Part shown: positions 1-7,345 of the stretch, one piece after another
How positions within the stretch are numbered: the first letter of the stretch is position 1
How the letters are laid out: each line of letters opens with the position of its first letter
Source: Clostridiaceae bacterium
Lineage (GTDB): Bacteria; Bacillota; Clostridia; Peptostreptococcales; Peptostreptococcaceae
Assembly: GCA_902362365.1 (NCBI GenBank)
Contig: CABIVQ010000061.1
Span: 1 to 16,530 of the forward strand
DNA: 16,530 nt
Direction of reading: 5' to 3'
Made by a program: the position numbers and the translations under genes
Notes under the pieces: generated by a model
Told to the model about the DNA's origin: nothing
The model's database searches: none
Seen by the model: the letters and a program-made list of their open reading frames with translations, nothing else

Positions 1-99
1 AGTTTTGTGGTTATTATTACTGTAACATGAACATAAACTTATGAACTATTTTTTTACATATTTTTAGATGTTGCACTTAATATGATAATTTATCTCTAT

Positions 100-137
100 A
101 AAAAAAGAGTTATCTCTAATATAGAGATAACTCTTTT
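100..137 (-). terminator. Rho-independent terminator of nifJ
   Basis: A perfect 16-bp inverted repeat (103-118 with 122-137) closes on a 3-base loop. Read on the minus strand it is followed by a run of T (A run at 101-106). It lies 23 bases beyond the nifJ stop codon. The stem is AT-rich but long, so it should work as an intrinsic terminator for the leftward transcript. The rest of 1-99 shows no gene or clear signal. Confidence 0.85.
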
Positions 138-159
138 ATATTTATCATTTATTAAGATT

Positions 160-3100
160 TTAGTGAACTAACTCGTAGCTTGCTAATCTCTTATAACTTT
201 CTAATCTTTCTTTAGCACTTTGTTCAGCCTGAGCAAATAATTCTTCAGCTACATCTGGGAATTGCTTAGCTACTGCAGAGTATCTTACTTGTTTTAATAA
301 GAACTCTCTGAAGCTTTCAGTTGGTTCTTTAGAATCTAAACTAAATGGATTCTTACCAGATGCTTGTAATTCTGGGTTGAATCTATATAAATGCCAGTAT
401 CCAGCTTTAACAGCTTGAGCTTCATTTGCTACACTACGTCCCATACCTTCTTTTAGTCCGTGAGATATACATGGAGCGTAACATATTATTAATGATGGTC
501 CATCATATTTTTCAGCTTCTACTATAGCTTTCATGAATTGGTTCTTATCTGCACCCATAGCTACTTGTGCTACGTATACATTTCCATAAGACATTGCCAT
601 CATACCAAGGTCTTTCTTTCTAGTTCTCTTACCAGCAGCAGCGAACTTAGCCATTGCAGCAACTGGAGTTGACTTAGAAGATTGTCCTCCTGTATTTGAG
701 TAAATTTCTGTATCAAATACAAGAACATTTACATTTTCACCTGATGCAAGAACATGGTCTACACCACCGTAACCGATGTCGTATGCCCAACCATCTCCAC
801 CAAGGATCCATTGAGATCTCTTAACTAAGTAATCTTCTCTTTCTTTTATTTCTTCAACTAAAGCTTTAACTTCGGCATTTTCTATATTATGAGCATTTGC
901 TAATACTGCAACTACTTTAGCACTTGCAACCTTAGAAGCTTCTCCATCTTCTTTAGCGTCTAACCAAGCAGTGAATGCTTCTCTTGCTTCATCACATATA
1001 TTCATAGCTAATAAGCTTTCCATATTTTCAGCTATTTTAGCTCTTATATGTTTAACTGCTAAATACATACCATATCCGAATTCAGCATTATCTTCGAATA
1101 ATGAGTTTGCCCAAGCTGGACCTTTACCTTCATGGTTAACAGTATATGGAGATGATGGATATGAACCACCCCAAATTGAAGAACATCCAGTAGCATTAGC
1201 TATCATCATTCTATCTCCGAATAATTGAGTTACGTTTTTGATGTATGCAGTTTCACCACATCCAGCACAAGCTCCAGAGAACTCATGTAATGGTTGTCTG
1301 AACTGACTTCCTTTTACAGTTGTTGGTGCCATTATATCACCTTTTGTAGAAACATTTTTATGATCAGCTGCGAATGCCCAGTTATCAACTTCTTGTAATT
1401 GAGTATCAAGAGGTTTCATAACTAAAGCTTTTTCTTTTGCTGGACATATGTCAGCACAGTTTCCACATCCTGTACAGTCCATTGGACTTAATTGTATTCT
1501 ATATTGTAATCCTTCGAATCCCTTACCTATAGCTTTTTTAGCATTAAATGCTTCTGGTGCATTTTGTAATTCTTCTTCATTTACAAGAACTGGTCTTATA
1601 CATGAATGAGGACATATGAATGAACATTGGTTACATTGTATACAGTTTTCTAATATCCACTCAGGAACATTAACTGCTATACCACGTTTTTCATATGCAG
1701 CTGTACCACATGGCATAGTACCATCTTCTAAACCTTCATTGAAAGCAGATACTGGTAACTTATTACCTTGTTGTGCAGTTATAGGTCTTAATATATTTTT
1801 GATGAAGTATGGCTCATTTACATCTTCTTTCTTATCATCAGTTGCATTTGCCCATTCAGCTGGAACATCTATCTTAACTAAAGAGTTTATACCTCTATCA
1901 ACAGCTTCATAGTTCATATTAACAACTTTTTCACCTTTTTTACCGTATGCTTTAACTATAGAATCTTTTAAGTATTCTACTGCTTGTTCTACAGGTATTA
2001 TATTAGCTAACTTGAAGAATGCAGATTGCATTATCATGTTTATTCTGTTTCCTAATCCTATTTCTTGAGCTATCTTAGTAGCATTTACAGTATAGAATTG
2101 TATATTATTTTTAGCTATATATTGTTTTAAGTGTGCTGGTAAATGTTCTTCAAGTCCAGCTTGATCCCATATTGTGTTGAATACAAATGTTCCACCATTT
2201 CTAAGACCATGTAATAAATCTGGATATTGATATACATATGCTTGAGTATGACAAGCTATGTAATCAGCTTCATCTATTAAATAAGTTGATCTTATTGGCT
2301 CATCTCCAAATCTTAAGTGAGACATTGTTACCCCACCAGATTTTTTAGAATCATAATCGAAGTACGCTTGAACGTATTTCTTAGTATTATCTCCTATTAT
2401 TTTTATAGCTTGTTTATTAGCTCCAACAGTACCATCAGAACCTAATCCCCAGAACTTACATCTTACAGTTCCTGGAACAGCAACTTTTAATGGTTCTGAT
2501 AATTCTAATGATCTGAAAGTAACATCATCATCTATACCTACTGTGAAGTTATTTTTTGGATTTTCAGAAGCTAAATTATCAAATACAGTTTTTATTTCTG
2601 TTGGAGTAGTATCTTTTGATCCTAATCCGTATATTCCACCTATTATCATAGGAGCATTTTCTTTATTGTAATATGCAGAACGTACATCTAAGTATAATGG
2701 TTCTCCTGGAGCGCCTGGTTCCTTAGTTCTGTCTAATACACATATTCTTTCAACTGTGCTTGGTATAGCATCCATTAAATGTTCTATTGAGAATGGTCTA
2801 TATAAGTGAACCTTAACTAAACCTACTTTTTGTCCCTCTGCATTTAATGCATCAACAGTTTCTTCTATAGTTTCTGTTACAGAACCCATAGCTATTATTA
2901 TGTTAGTAGCATCTTCTGCTCCATAATAATTAAATAATCCGTATTTTCTTCCTGTTAAGTCGCTCATTTTGTTCATGTATTTTTCAACTATTCCAACTAT
3001 ATCTTCGTAGTATCTGTTTGAACTTTCTCTAGTTTGGAAATATACATCTGGATTTTGAGCTGTACCACGAGTTACAGGGTGGTTTGGAGATAATGCTCTA

Positions 3101-3714
3101 TCTCTAAATGCTTGTAATGCATCTTTATTTAATAAGCTTGCATAATCTTCATTTTCTAATAATTCTACTTTTTGGATTTCATGAGAAGTTCTGAATCCAT
3201 CAAAGAAGTTTATAAATGGTAATCTACCTTCTATTGCAGCTAAGTGTGCAACTGGAGATATATCAGCGACTTCTTGAACAGAACCTGATGCTAACATAAC
3301 ACATCCAGTTTGTCTTGCAGCCATAACATCTTGGTGATCACCGAATATAGATAAAGCTTGAGCAGCTAATGCACGAGCACTAACATGGAATACTCCTGGT
3401 AAAAGCTCTCCAGCAGTTTTATACATATTTGGTATCATTAATAATAACCCTTGTGATGCTGTAAAAGTAGTTGTTAATGCACCTGCTTGTAAAGAACCAT
3501 GGAATGTTCCAGCAGCTCCAGCTTCAGATTGCATTTCTACAACACTAACTTTTTGCCCAAAGATATTTTTTCTACCTTGAGCTGACCATTCATCTACAAC
3601 TTCTGCCATTGTTGAAGATGGAGTGATTGGGAATATAGCAGCTACTTCTGTAAATGCATAAGCAACGTGAGCAGCAGCTGTATTACCGTCAACTGTTTTC
3701 ATAAATTTAGCCAT
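160..3714 (-). CDS. nifJ: Pyruvate:ferredoxin (flavodoxin) oxidoreductase, single-chain
   Basis: Cytosolic enzyme that oxidatively decarboxylates pyruvate with CoA to acetyl-CoA, CO2 and reduced ferredoxin, the central step of clostridial fermentation. At 1184 aa it has the usual length of single-chain PFORs. FPITPSS is near residues 28-34 in the N-terminal domain. Two ferredoxin-type cluster motifs are visible: CIQCNQCSFICP from about residue 690 and CTGCGNCADICP from about 747. The proximal cluster cysteines are in CAGCGE (about 816), ATGCSS and APCISHG. The thiamine diphosphate motif GDGWAYDIG (about 971) pairs with SNTGGQ (about 1008). All cofactor ligands expected for three 4Fe-4S clusters and TPP appear intact. 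AAGGAGG at 3725-3731, 10 bases upstream, fixes the first ATG rather than Met5. It is monocistronic, with its own promoter and terminator. Confidence 0.97.
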   Translation of the reverse strand: MAKFMKTVDGNTAAAHVAYAFTEVAAIFPITPSSTMAEVVDEWSAQGRKNIFGQKVSVVEMQSEAGAAGTFHGSLQAGALTTTFTASQGLLLMIPNMYKTAGELLPGVFHVSARALAAQALSIFGDHQDVMAARQTGCVMLASGSVQEVADISPVAHLAAIEGRLPFINFFDGFRTSHEIQKVELLENEDYASLLNKDALQAFRDRALSPNHPVTRGTAQNPDVYFQTRESSNRYYEDIVGIVEKYMNKMSDLTGRKYGLFNYYGAEDATNIIIAMGSVTETIEETVDALNAEGQKVGLVKVHLYRPFSIEHLMDAIPSTVERICVLDRTKEPGAPGEPLYLDVRSAYYNKENAPMIIGGIYGLGSKDTTPTEIKTVFDNLASENPKNNFTVGIDDDVTFRSLELSEPLKVAVPGTVRCKFWGLGSDGTVGANKQAIKIIGDNTKKYVQAYFDYDSKKSGGVTMSHLRFGDEPIRSTYLIDEADYIACHTQAYVYQYPDLLHGLRNGGTFVFNTIWDQAGLEEHLPAHLKQYIAKNNIQFYTVNATKIAQEIGLGNRINMIMQSAFFKLANIIPVEQAVEYLKDSIVKAYGKKGEKVVNMNYEAVDRGINSLVKIDVPAEWANATDDKKEDVNEPYFIKNILRPITAQQGNKLPVSAFNEGLEDGTMPCGTAAYEKRGIAVNVPEWILENCIQCNQCSFICPHSCIRPVLVNEEELQNAPEAFNAKKAIGKGFEGLQYRIQLSPMDCTGCGNCADICPAKEKALVMKPLDTQLQEVDNWAFAADHKNVSTKGDIMAPTTVKGSQFRQPLHEFSGACAGCGETAYIKNVTQLFGDRMMIANATGCSSIWGGSYPSSPYTVNHEGKGPAWANSLFEDNAEFGYGMYLAVKHIRAKIAENMESLLAMNICDEAREAFTAWLDAKEDGEASKVASAKVVAVLANAHNIENAEVKALVEEIKEREDYLVKRSQWILGGDGWAYDIGYGGVDHVLASGENVNVLVFDTEIYSNTGGQSSKSTPVAAMAKFAAAGKRTRKKDLGMMAMSYGNVYVAQVAMGADKNQFMKAIVEAEKYDGPSLIICYAPCISHGLKEGMGRSVANEAQAVKAGYWHLYRFNPELQASGKNPFSLDSKEPTESFREFLLKQVRYSAVAKQFPDVAEELFAQAEQSAKERLESYKRLASYELVH

Positions 3715-3783
3715 ACTACGTAATCCTCCTTAAATTCTTACTCCAAATGTAATGTAGTGAGGTTTATAAATCTTTATGTATAT

Positions 3784-3795
3784 TGCACACAATTC
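3784..3795. promoter_or_regulatory. Small dyad at the predicted nifJ transcript start
   Basis: The sequence ATTG-CACA-CAAT is a 4-bp-arm dyad within the first bases of the predicted nifJ leader. Its position would suit an operator or a 5'-end hairpin. It does not match the Rex (TTGTTAA...TTAACAA) pattern that often controls fermentation genes. The arms are short, so chance is possible. Confidence 0.25.
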
Positions 3796-3803
3796 TCTCA
3801 CCG

Positions 3804-3831
3804 TTTATATCATTCTACATAATGGTGTCAA
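3804..3831 (-). promoter_or_regulatory. Strong sigma-A promoter of nifJ
   Basis: On the minus strand there is a perfect -35 TTGACA (3831-3826), a 16-bp spacer and -10 TATAAA (3809-3804) with an extended -10 TG one base upstream. A-rich sequence just upstream (3832-3860) resembles an UP element. Transcription should start near 3797, giving a leader of about 83 bases. High output fits an abundant fermentation enzyme. Confidence 0.75.
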
Positions 3832-4007
3832 TTCCTTTTTTATATTAACTATTTCTAAATTTTAATATTTTTTTTAAAAAAAACCTATTTTTTTACTTAC
3901 TTTTACTTATATACCCACCAATCAACATTTTAAACTAATTGATTTTAGATATATTTTTTTATAGTTATTCTTGATTCAATAGAGATTATTAAAGTTAGCT
4001 TAAGTTT

Positions 4008-4682
4008 TTAATATCCATCTGTAGAGTTCTTTTCTCCATTTACTATAGCAACAGAAGCACTTGCTCCTATTCTGCTAGCTCCTGCATTTATAACAGCTAC
4101 AGCATCTTCTTTACATCTTACTCCACCAGATGCTTTTACACCTATTTCTGCTCCAACTACATCTCTCATTAATTTTATATCTTGTGGAGTTGATCCACCT
4201 GTTCCAAATCCTGTTGAAGTTTTTACATAATCAGTTCCTGCTTTAACAGCTAATTCACAAGCTATTTTCTTTTCTTCATCAGTTAAGTAACAAGTTTCTA
4301 TTATAACTTTTACTAATACTTCTTTATTTGCAGCATCAACTACTGCTTTTATATCTCTTTCAACTAAATCATAATTCTTATCTTTTAAAGCTCCTATGTT
4401 TATAACCATATCTACTTCATCTGCACCTTTAGCTATTGCATCCTTAGTTTCAAATCCTTTAACTTCCGGTGTATTAGCTCCTAGAGGGAATCCTATAACT
4501 GTACATACCTTTACATTTGATCCTTCTAATTCTTTTTTTGCAAGTTCTATATGAGTAGGGTTTATACATACTGAGAAAAATTGATTTTCCTTTGCTTCCT
4601 TACAAACCTTTACAACGTCTTCTTTCGTTGTAGTTGCTTTTAATACTGTGTGATCTATCATGTTTGCTATTTTATTTTCCAT
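4008..4682 (-). CDS. deoC: Deoxyribose-phosphate aldolase
   Basis: Class I aldolase of deoxynucleoside catabolism. It cleaves 2-deoxy-D-ribose-5-phosphate to glyceraldehyde-3-phosphate and acetaldehyde in the cytosol. The 224-aa length is normal. The Schiff-base lysine is K154 in VKTSTGFG, the second lysine K183 is in GVKASGGVR, and the acidic partner D91 is in [11 protein letters not shown]; all are intact. AAGGAG at 4690-4695 is 7 bases before the ATG. The usual partners (deoR, nucleoside transporter, pdp, cdd, deoB) are not adjacent, so it stands alone here, divergent from an HxlR-type regulator across 312 bp. No strong terminator is visible between its stop and the nifJ promoter: only a 6-bp AATCAA/TTGATT stem and an 8T/8A palindrome at 3868-3883. 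Confidence 0.95.
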   Translation of the reverse strand: MENKIANMIDHTVLKATTTKEDVVKVCKEAKENQFFSVCINPTHIELAKKELEGSNVKVCTVIGFPLGANTPEVKGFETKDAIAKGADEVDMVINIGALKDKNYDLVERDIKAVVDAANKEVLVKVIIETCYLTDEEKKIACELAVKAGTDYVKTSTGFGTGGSTPQDIKLMRDVVGAEIGVKASGGVRCKEDAVAVINAGASRIGASASVAIVNGEKNSTDGY

Positions 4683-4713
4683 ATTAAGTCTCCTTCTTAA
4701 TTAGTAATCTATT

Positions 4714-4727
4714 TTAGTACATACTAA
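4714..4727. promoter_or_regulatory. Dyad TTAGTA-CA-TACTAA upstream of deoC
   Basis: Perfect 6-bp arms around a 2-bp centre, 31 bases upstream of the deoC start. In the predicted leader or promoter it could be an operator. Another TTAGTA copy lies at 4701-4706. The regulator is unknown; it does not resemble the Bacillus DeoR site. Confidence 0.35.
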
Positions 4728-4839
4728 TGTTACCATATAATGGACACTAATTAAACTATGTTTTCTTACTATGCTCTCTAAAATATATTTTCCATAATAG
4801 AATTTAATTATTATAAAATCCTTTAATATTTCATTAGCA

Positions 4840-4868
4840 ATTATAATATACCTTCATACCTATTTGAA
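4840..4868 (-). promoter_or_regulatory. Candidate deoC promoter
   Basis: On the minus strand there is TTCAAA (4868-4863), a 17-bp spacer and a perfect TATAAT (4845-4840). Transcription would start near 4833 with a leader of about 150 bases. The -35 lies inside the imperfect dyad CCTATTTGAAAGTAGG (4859-4874), so a protein bound there would block it. Confidence 0.45.
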
Positions 4869-4891
4869 AGTAGGCACTTTTTTTGTATATA

Positions 4892-4907
4892 GTATCCAAA
4901 AAGATAC
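4892..4907. promoter_or_regulatory. Candidate operator for the HxlR-type regulator
   Basis: Perfect inverted repeat GTATC-N6-GATAC, about 9 bp upstream of the -35 position of the regulator's own promoter. HxlR/DUF24 regulators bind as dimers to short dyads next to their genes and commonly autoregulate. Assignment to this protein is inference from position. Confidence 0.4.
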
Positions 4908-4936
4908 CGTATATATTTTTTAATACTGATATTTTA

Positions 4937-4945
4937 TGATATAAT
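4937..4945 (+). promoter_or_regulatory. Extended -10 promoter of the HxlR-type gene
   Basis: TG-A-TATAAT is a perfect extended -10. The -35 position (4917-4922, TTTTTA) is weak, as is common with extended -10 promoters. Predicted start is near 4952, about 43 bases before the ATG. Confidence 0.55.
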
Positions 4946-4994
4946 TAAAGAACTTATTTAACAATAATTTCTATTATCTAGGGGTGTTTATAAA

Positions 4995-5366
4995 ATGAAT
5001 AAAGAAAAATCATTCCATAGTAAATGCCATAAAAGTAAAAGTTGTGCAAAATATGAAACTTGCCCTATGTTTTTATTTCATAAATTAGTTTCTGGAAAGT
5101 GGAAACTTTTAATACTGTGGTATTTAAGTGATGGTTGTCTAAGATTTAGCGAATTAAAAAAGAAACTTCCTGACGTTACTCAAAAAATGTTAACAAATCA
5201 ATTAAGAAGTTTAGAAAACGATAGACTTATAAATAGAAAAGTTTATGCTGTTATTCCACCTAAAGTTGAATATAGCTTAAGTGAAATGGGAGAAAAAATG
5301 TTGCCTTTACTTGAGGAAATGTATGAATACGGAATTGACTATTTAAGATCTTCTGACAATACATAA
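4995..5366 (+). CDS. HxlR/DUF24-family winged-helix transcriptional regulator
   Basis: A 123-aa MarR/HxlR-type DNA-binding protein. The core starts at CPMFLFHKLVSGKWKLLILW (from C23), followed by the recognition region LRFSELKKKLPDVTQKMLTN and the wing; these are diagnostic of the family, and C23-Pro is the conserved cysteine that senses quinones, aldehydes or oxidants in several members (YodB, HypR, CatR). This protein also has C11 and C17, giving an evenly spaced C-x5-C-x5-C in a Lys/His-rich N-terminal tail, plus C48. AGGGGTG at 4980-4986 precedes the ATG. It is divergent from deoC and convergent with pduL; a shared terminator separates it from the latter. The regulon is unknown, and autoregulation is likely from nearby dyads. 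Confidence 0.9.
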   Translation: MNKEKSFHSKCHKSKSCAKYETCPMFLFHKLVSGKWKLLILWYLSDGCLRFSELKKKLPDVTQKMLTNQLRSLENDRLINRKVYAVIPPKVEYSLSEMGEKMLPLLEEMYEYGIDYLRSSDNT

Positions 5367-5367
5367 T

Positions 5368-5417
5368 AAAAATCCCATAAAATCAGAATTCATAAATTCT
5401 AATTTTATGGGATTTTT
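5368..5417. terminator. Bidirectional terminator between HxlR gene and pduL
   Basis: A 16-bp perfect stem (5368-5383 with 5402-5417) contains GGG/CCC, with an extra inner AGAATT/AATTCT stem. A-rich on the left and T-rich on the right, it can terminate transcripts from both convergent genes. Confidence 0.9.
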
Positions 5418-5437
5418 GTATTATCTATATAATAGAA

Positions 5438-6004
5438 TTATTTTATTAATTCTACTAATTCTCCATTTCTAACACCAGCAGCATTTCCTTCTTCCATGTC
5501 TACATGCATTTCTAAAGCAAATTTTTCGCTAGCTCTAACTAATACATTTTCGAATACTAAACCTCTTGGTCCAGAAGTTCTAACGCTTACTATGTCCTTA
5601 TCTTTAACACCGAATTTTTCAGCATCTTCTAAGCTCATGTGTATGTGTCTAGCTGCAACTATAACACCTTCAGCTATTTCAACTTCACCTTTAGGCCCTA
5701 CTAATTTTAAACCTGGAGTTCCTGCTATATCTCCAGATTCTTTTATTGGAGCTTTTACTCCTAAAGCGAATCCGTCAGTTAAAGATATTTCAACTTGAGT
5801 AGCTGGTCTAGCTGGCCCTAAAACTCTAACTCCTTTTATAGTTCCTTTTGGTCCTACTAAGTCAACTTTTTCTTCACAAGCAAATTGTCCTGGTTGAGAT
5901 AATGGTTTGAAATGAGTTAACTCATGTCCTTCTCCAAATAATACATCTATATCTGCTTGGCTTAAATGTATATGTCTATTTGATAAAGCTATTGGTAATT
6001 TCAT
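5438..6004 (-). CDS. pduL: Phosphate propanoyltransferase / PduL-type phosphotransacylase
   Basis: Transfers an acyl group between CoA and phosphate (acetyl- or propionyl-CoA to acyl-phosphate), feeding acetate or propionate kinase for ATP. It is unrelated to classical Pta. The 188-aa protein shows the PduL features: RHIHL (10-14), the second RHIHM (119-123) and MHVDMEEGNAA (166-176), which supply the zinc-binding histidines, plus the repeated LVGPKG (49-54, 101-106). There is no N-terminal encapsulation helix before the core (it starts MKLPIALSNRHIHL), and no microcompartment shell gene nearby, so it is probably a free cytosolic enzyme. AGGAGGA at 6012-6018 sets the ATG. It has its own promoter, and its transcript ends at the terminator shared with the HxlR gene. 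Acetyl versus propionyl preference cannot be read from sequence. Confidence 0.93.
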   Translation of the reverse strand: MKLPIALSNRHIHLSQADIDVLFGEGHELTHFKPLSQPGQFACEEKVDLVGPKGTIKGVRVLGPARPATQVEISLTDGFALGVKAPIKESGDIAGTPGLKLVGPKGEVEIAEGVIVAARHIHMSLEDAEKFGVKDKDIVSVRTSGPRGLVFENVLVRASEKFALEMHVDMEEGNAAGVRNGELVELIK

Positions 6005-6044
6005 TAATGTATCCTCCTACAAATTTTATAAAATATTCAACTTA

Positions 6045-6073
6045 ATTATACATAAAAATAATCTTAAAATCAA
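6045..6073 (-). promoter_or_regulatory. pduL promoter
   Basis: On the minus strand TTGATT (6073-6068) is followed after 17 bp by a perfect TATAAT (6050-6045). It lies in the 81-bp gap between the end of aroA and pduL, so pduL need not depend on the aro transcript. No terminator hairpin is visible in this gap, so aro read-through into pduL is also possible. Confidence 0.65.
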
Positions 6074-6085
6074 ACGGTATCGAAA

Positions 6086-7345
6086 TTATTTTGACAAATC
6101 TTTCAATAAATCAAAATACCCTGGGAATGAAATATCTATACATAATTTATTATCTAAAGAAATTTCTCCTTCACTAATTAAGTTTGCTATTGAAAATGCC
6201 ATAGCAATTCTATGATCATTGAATGTCTCAATTGGTGCTCCTTTTAGCTTAGATTTTCCGTTTATAATCATCCCATCATCTAATTCTTCTATTTCTGCAC
6301 CTATTTTCTTTAGATTATCCACTACTGCTTTTATTCTATTACTTTCTTTAACTTTTAATTCATGAGCATCTTTTATTATAGTAGTGCCTTCTGCTTGAGT
6401 TGCTAAAACTGCTATTACAGGAATTTCATCAATTAATCTTGGGATTATTTCTTTATCAATTTTTGTTCCTTGAAGGTTAGGACTGTATTTTACTAATAAA
6501 TCACCTACAATTTCCCCTCCAACAAACCTTTTATCTAGTATTTCTATATTCCCATTCATATTCTTTACAACATCTAGTATTCCTGTTCTTGTTTCGTTTA
6601 ATCCAACATTTTTTATAAGTACTTCCGAACCTTCAGTAATTAAAGCTCCGACTATTATAAATGCTGCTGAAGATATATCACCAGGAACATATATATCTTG
6701 ATTATATAATTCTTCTACTGGCTTTATTTTTATTGTTAAATTATCAACATCAATGTTTGCTCCAAAAGATTTAAGCATTATTTCAGTATGATTTCTTGAT
6801 TTTACTTTTTCATGTATCATACTTTGTCCATCTGCATATAAGCTGGCTAATATTAATGACGACTTTACTTGTGCTGATGCAACAGGCATGTGATAATCAA
6901 TACTATGTAAATATCCTCCAGTAATTACTATTGGAGTGTAATTTGCATCATCTTTTCCTTCAATTTTACATCCCATAGACTTAAGCGGATCTGTAACTCT
7001 TTTCATAGGTCTTTTTCCTATTGACTCATCACCTATGATAGTAGATTCAAAATTGTTACCTGCTAGTATACCCATCATAAGCCTTATCGTTGTTCCTGAA
7101 TTACCTACATCAAGAATATCATTTGGCTTTTTTAAATTTCTAAGTCCATTTCCTTTTACAAAAACGTCCCTACCTTGTATATCTATATCAACTCCCATTT
7201 TCCTAAAACAAGAAATTGTGCTTAAACAATCTTGTCCCATTAAGAAATTACTTATTTTATTATTTCCTTTTGATATAGATGAAAACATTATTGCTCTATG
7301 TGATATTGATTTATCTCCTATTAGTTCAAAACTCCCTCTAAGCAT
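6086..7345 (-). CDS. aroA: 3-phosphoshikimate 1-carboxyvinyltransferase (EPSP synthase), class II type
   Basis: Condenses shikimate-3-phosphate with phosphoenolpyruvate to EPSP, the sixth shikimate step. Family signatures are complete: GDKSISHRA (10-18), GNSGTTIR (81-88), RPM-KR (112-116), DEIP with catalytic D306, KESNRIK (333-339) and DHRIAMA (377-383). The four short motifs that define class II, glyphosate-tolerant enzymes are all present: GDKS (10-13), SAQVK (157-161), R-N-H-T-E (184-188) and NETR (250-253). At 419 aa the N-terminus is about 8 residues shorter than typical class II enzymes, and IGDKS replaces the usual PGDKS. No upstream extension is possible: an in-frame TAA lies 15 bases before the ATG. 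AAGGAG just inside the end of aroB (about 7352-7358) supports this start. It overlaps aroB by 8 bases. Confidence 0.95.
   Translation of the reverse strand: MLRGSFELIGDKSISHRAIMFSSISKGNNKISNFLMGQDCLSTISCFRKMGVDIDIQGRDVFVKGNGLRNLKKPNDILDVGNSGTTIRLMMGILAGNNFESTIIGDESIGKRPMKRVTDPLKSMGCKIEGKDDANYTPIVITGGYLHSIDYHMPVASAQVKSSLILASLYADGQSMIHEKVKSRNHTEIMLKSFGANIDVDNLTIKIKPVEELYNQDIYVPGDISSAAFIIVGALITEGSEVLIKNVGLNETRTGILDVVKNMNGNIEILDKRFVGGEIVGDLLVKYSPNLQGTKIDKEIIPRLIDEIPVIAVLATQAEGTTIIKDAHELKVKESNRIKAVVDNLKKIGAEIEELDDGMIINGKSKLKGAPIETFNDHRIAMAFSIANLISEGEISLDNKLCIDISFPGYFDLLKDLSK

Larger units (their letters stand above)
4683..4994. other. 312-bp divergent regulatory spacer, deoC / HxlR gene
   Basis: No coding potential is visible. 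The spacer holds three dyads: TTAGTACATACTAA (4714-4727), CCTATTTGAAAGTAGG (4859-4874, 6 of 8 pairs) and GTATC-CAAAAA-GATAC (4892-4907, perfect 5-bp arms). It also holds candidate promoters facing both ways (TATAAT at 4840-4845 on minus and 4940-4945 on plus). The last two dyads sit between the two promoters, where an autoregulating HxlR-family dimer would be expected to bind. Confidence 0.55.

Noticed and set aside
971..1912. Two plus-strand open frames of 85 and 98 codons inside nifJ
   Set aside because: They lie antisense to a fully conserved PFOR gene, lack ribosome sites, and their composition simply mirrors the biased codon use of nifJ.
3868..3883. T8A8 palindrome as the deoC terminator
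   Set aside because: A stem of only A-T pairs with no loop spacing is too weak. It may instead contribute to DNA bending upstream of the nifJ promoter.
5496..5798. A 100-codon plus-strand frame inside pduL
   Set aside because: Antisense to a conserved enzyme, without ribosome site or recognisable motif.
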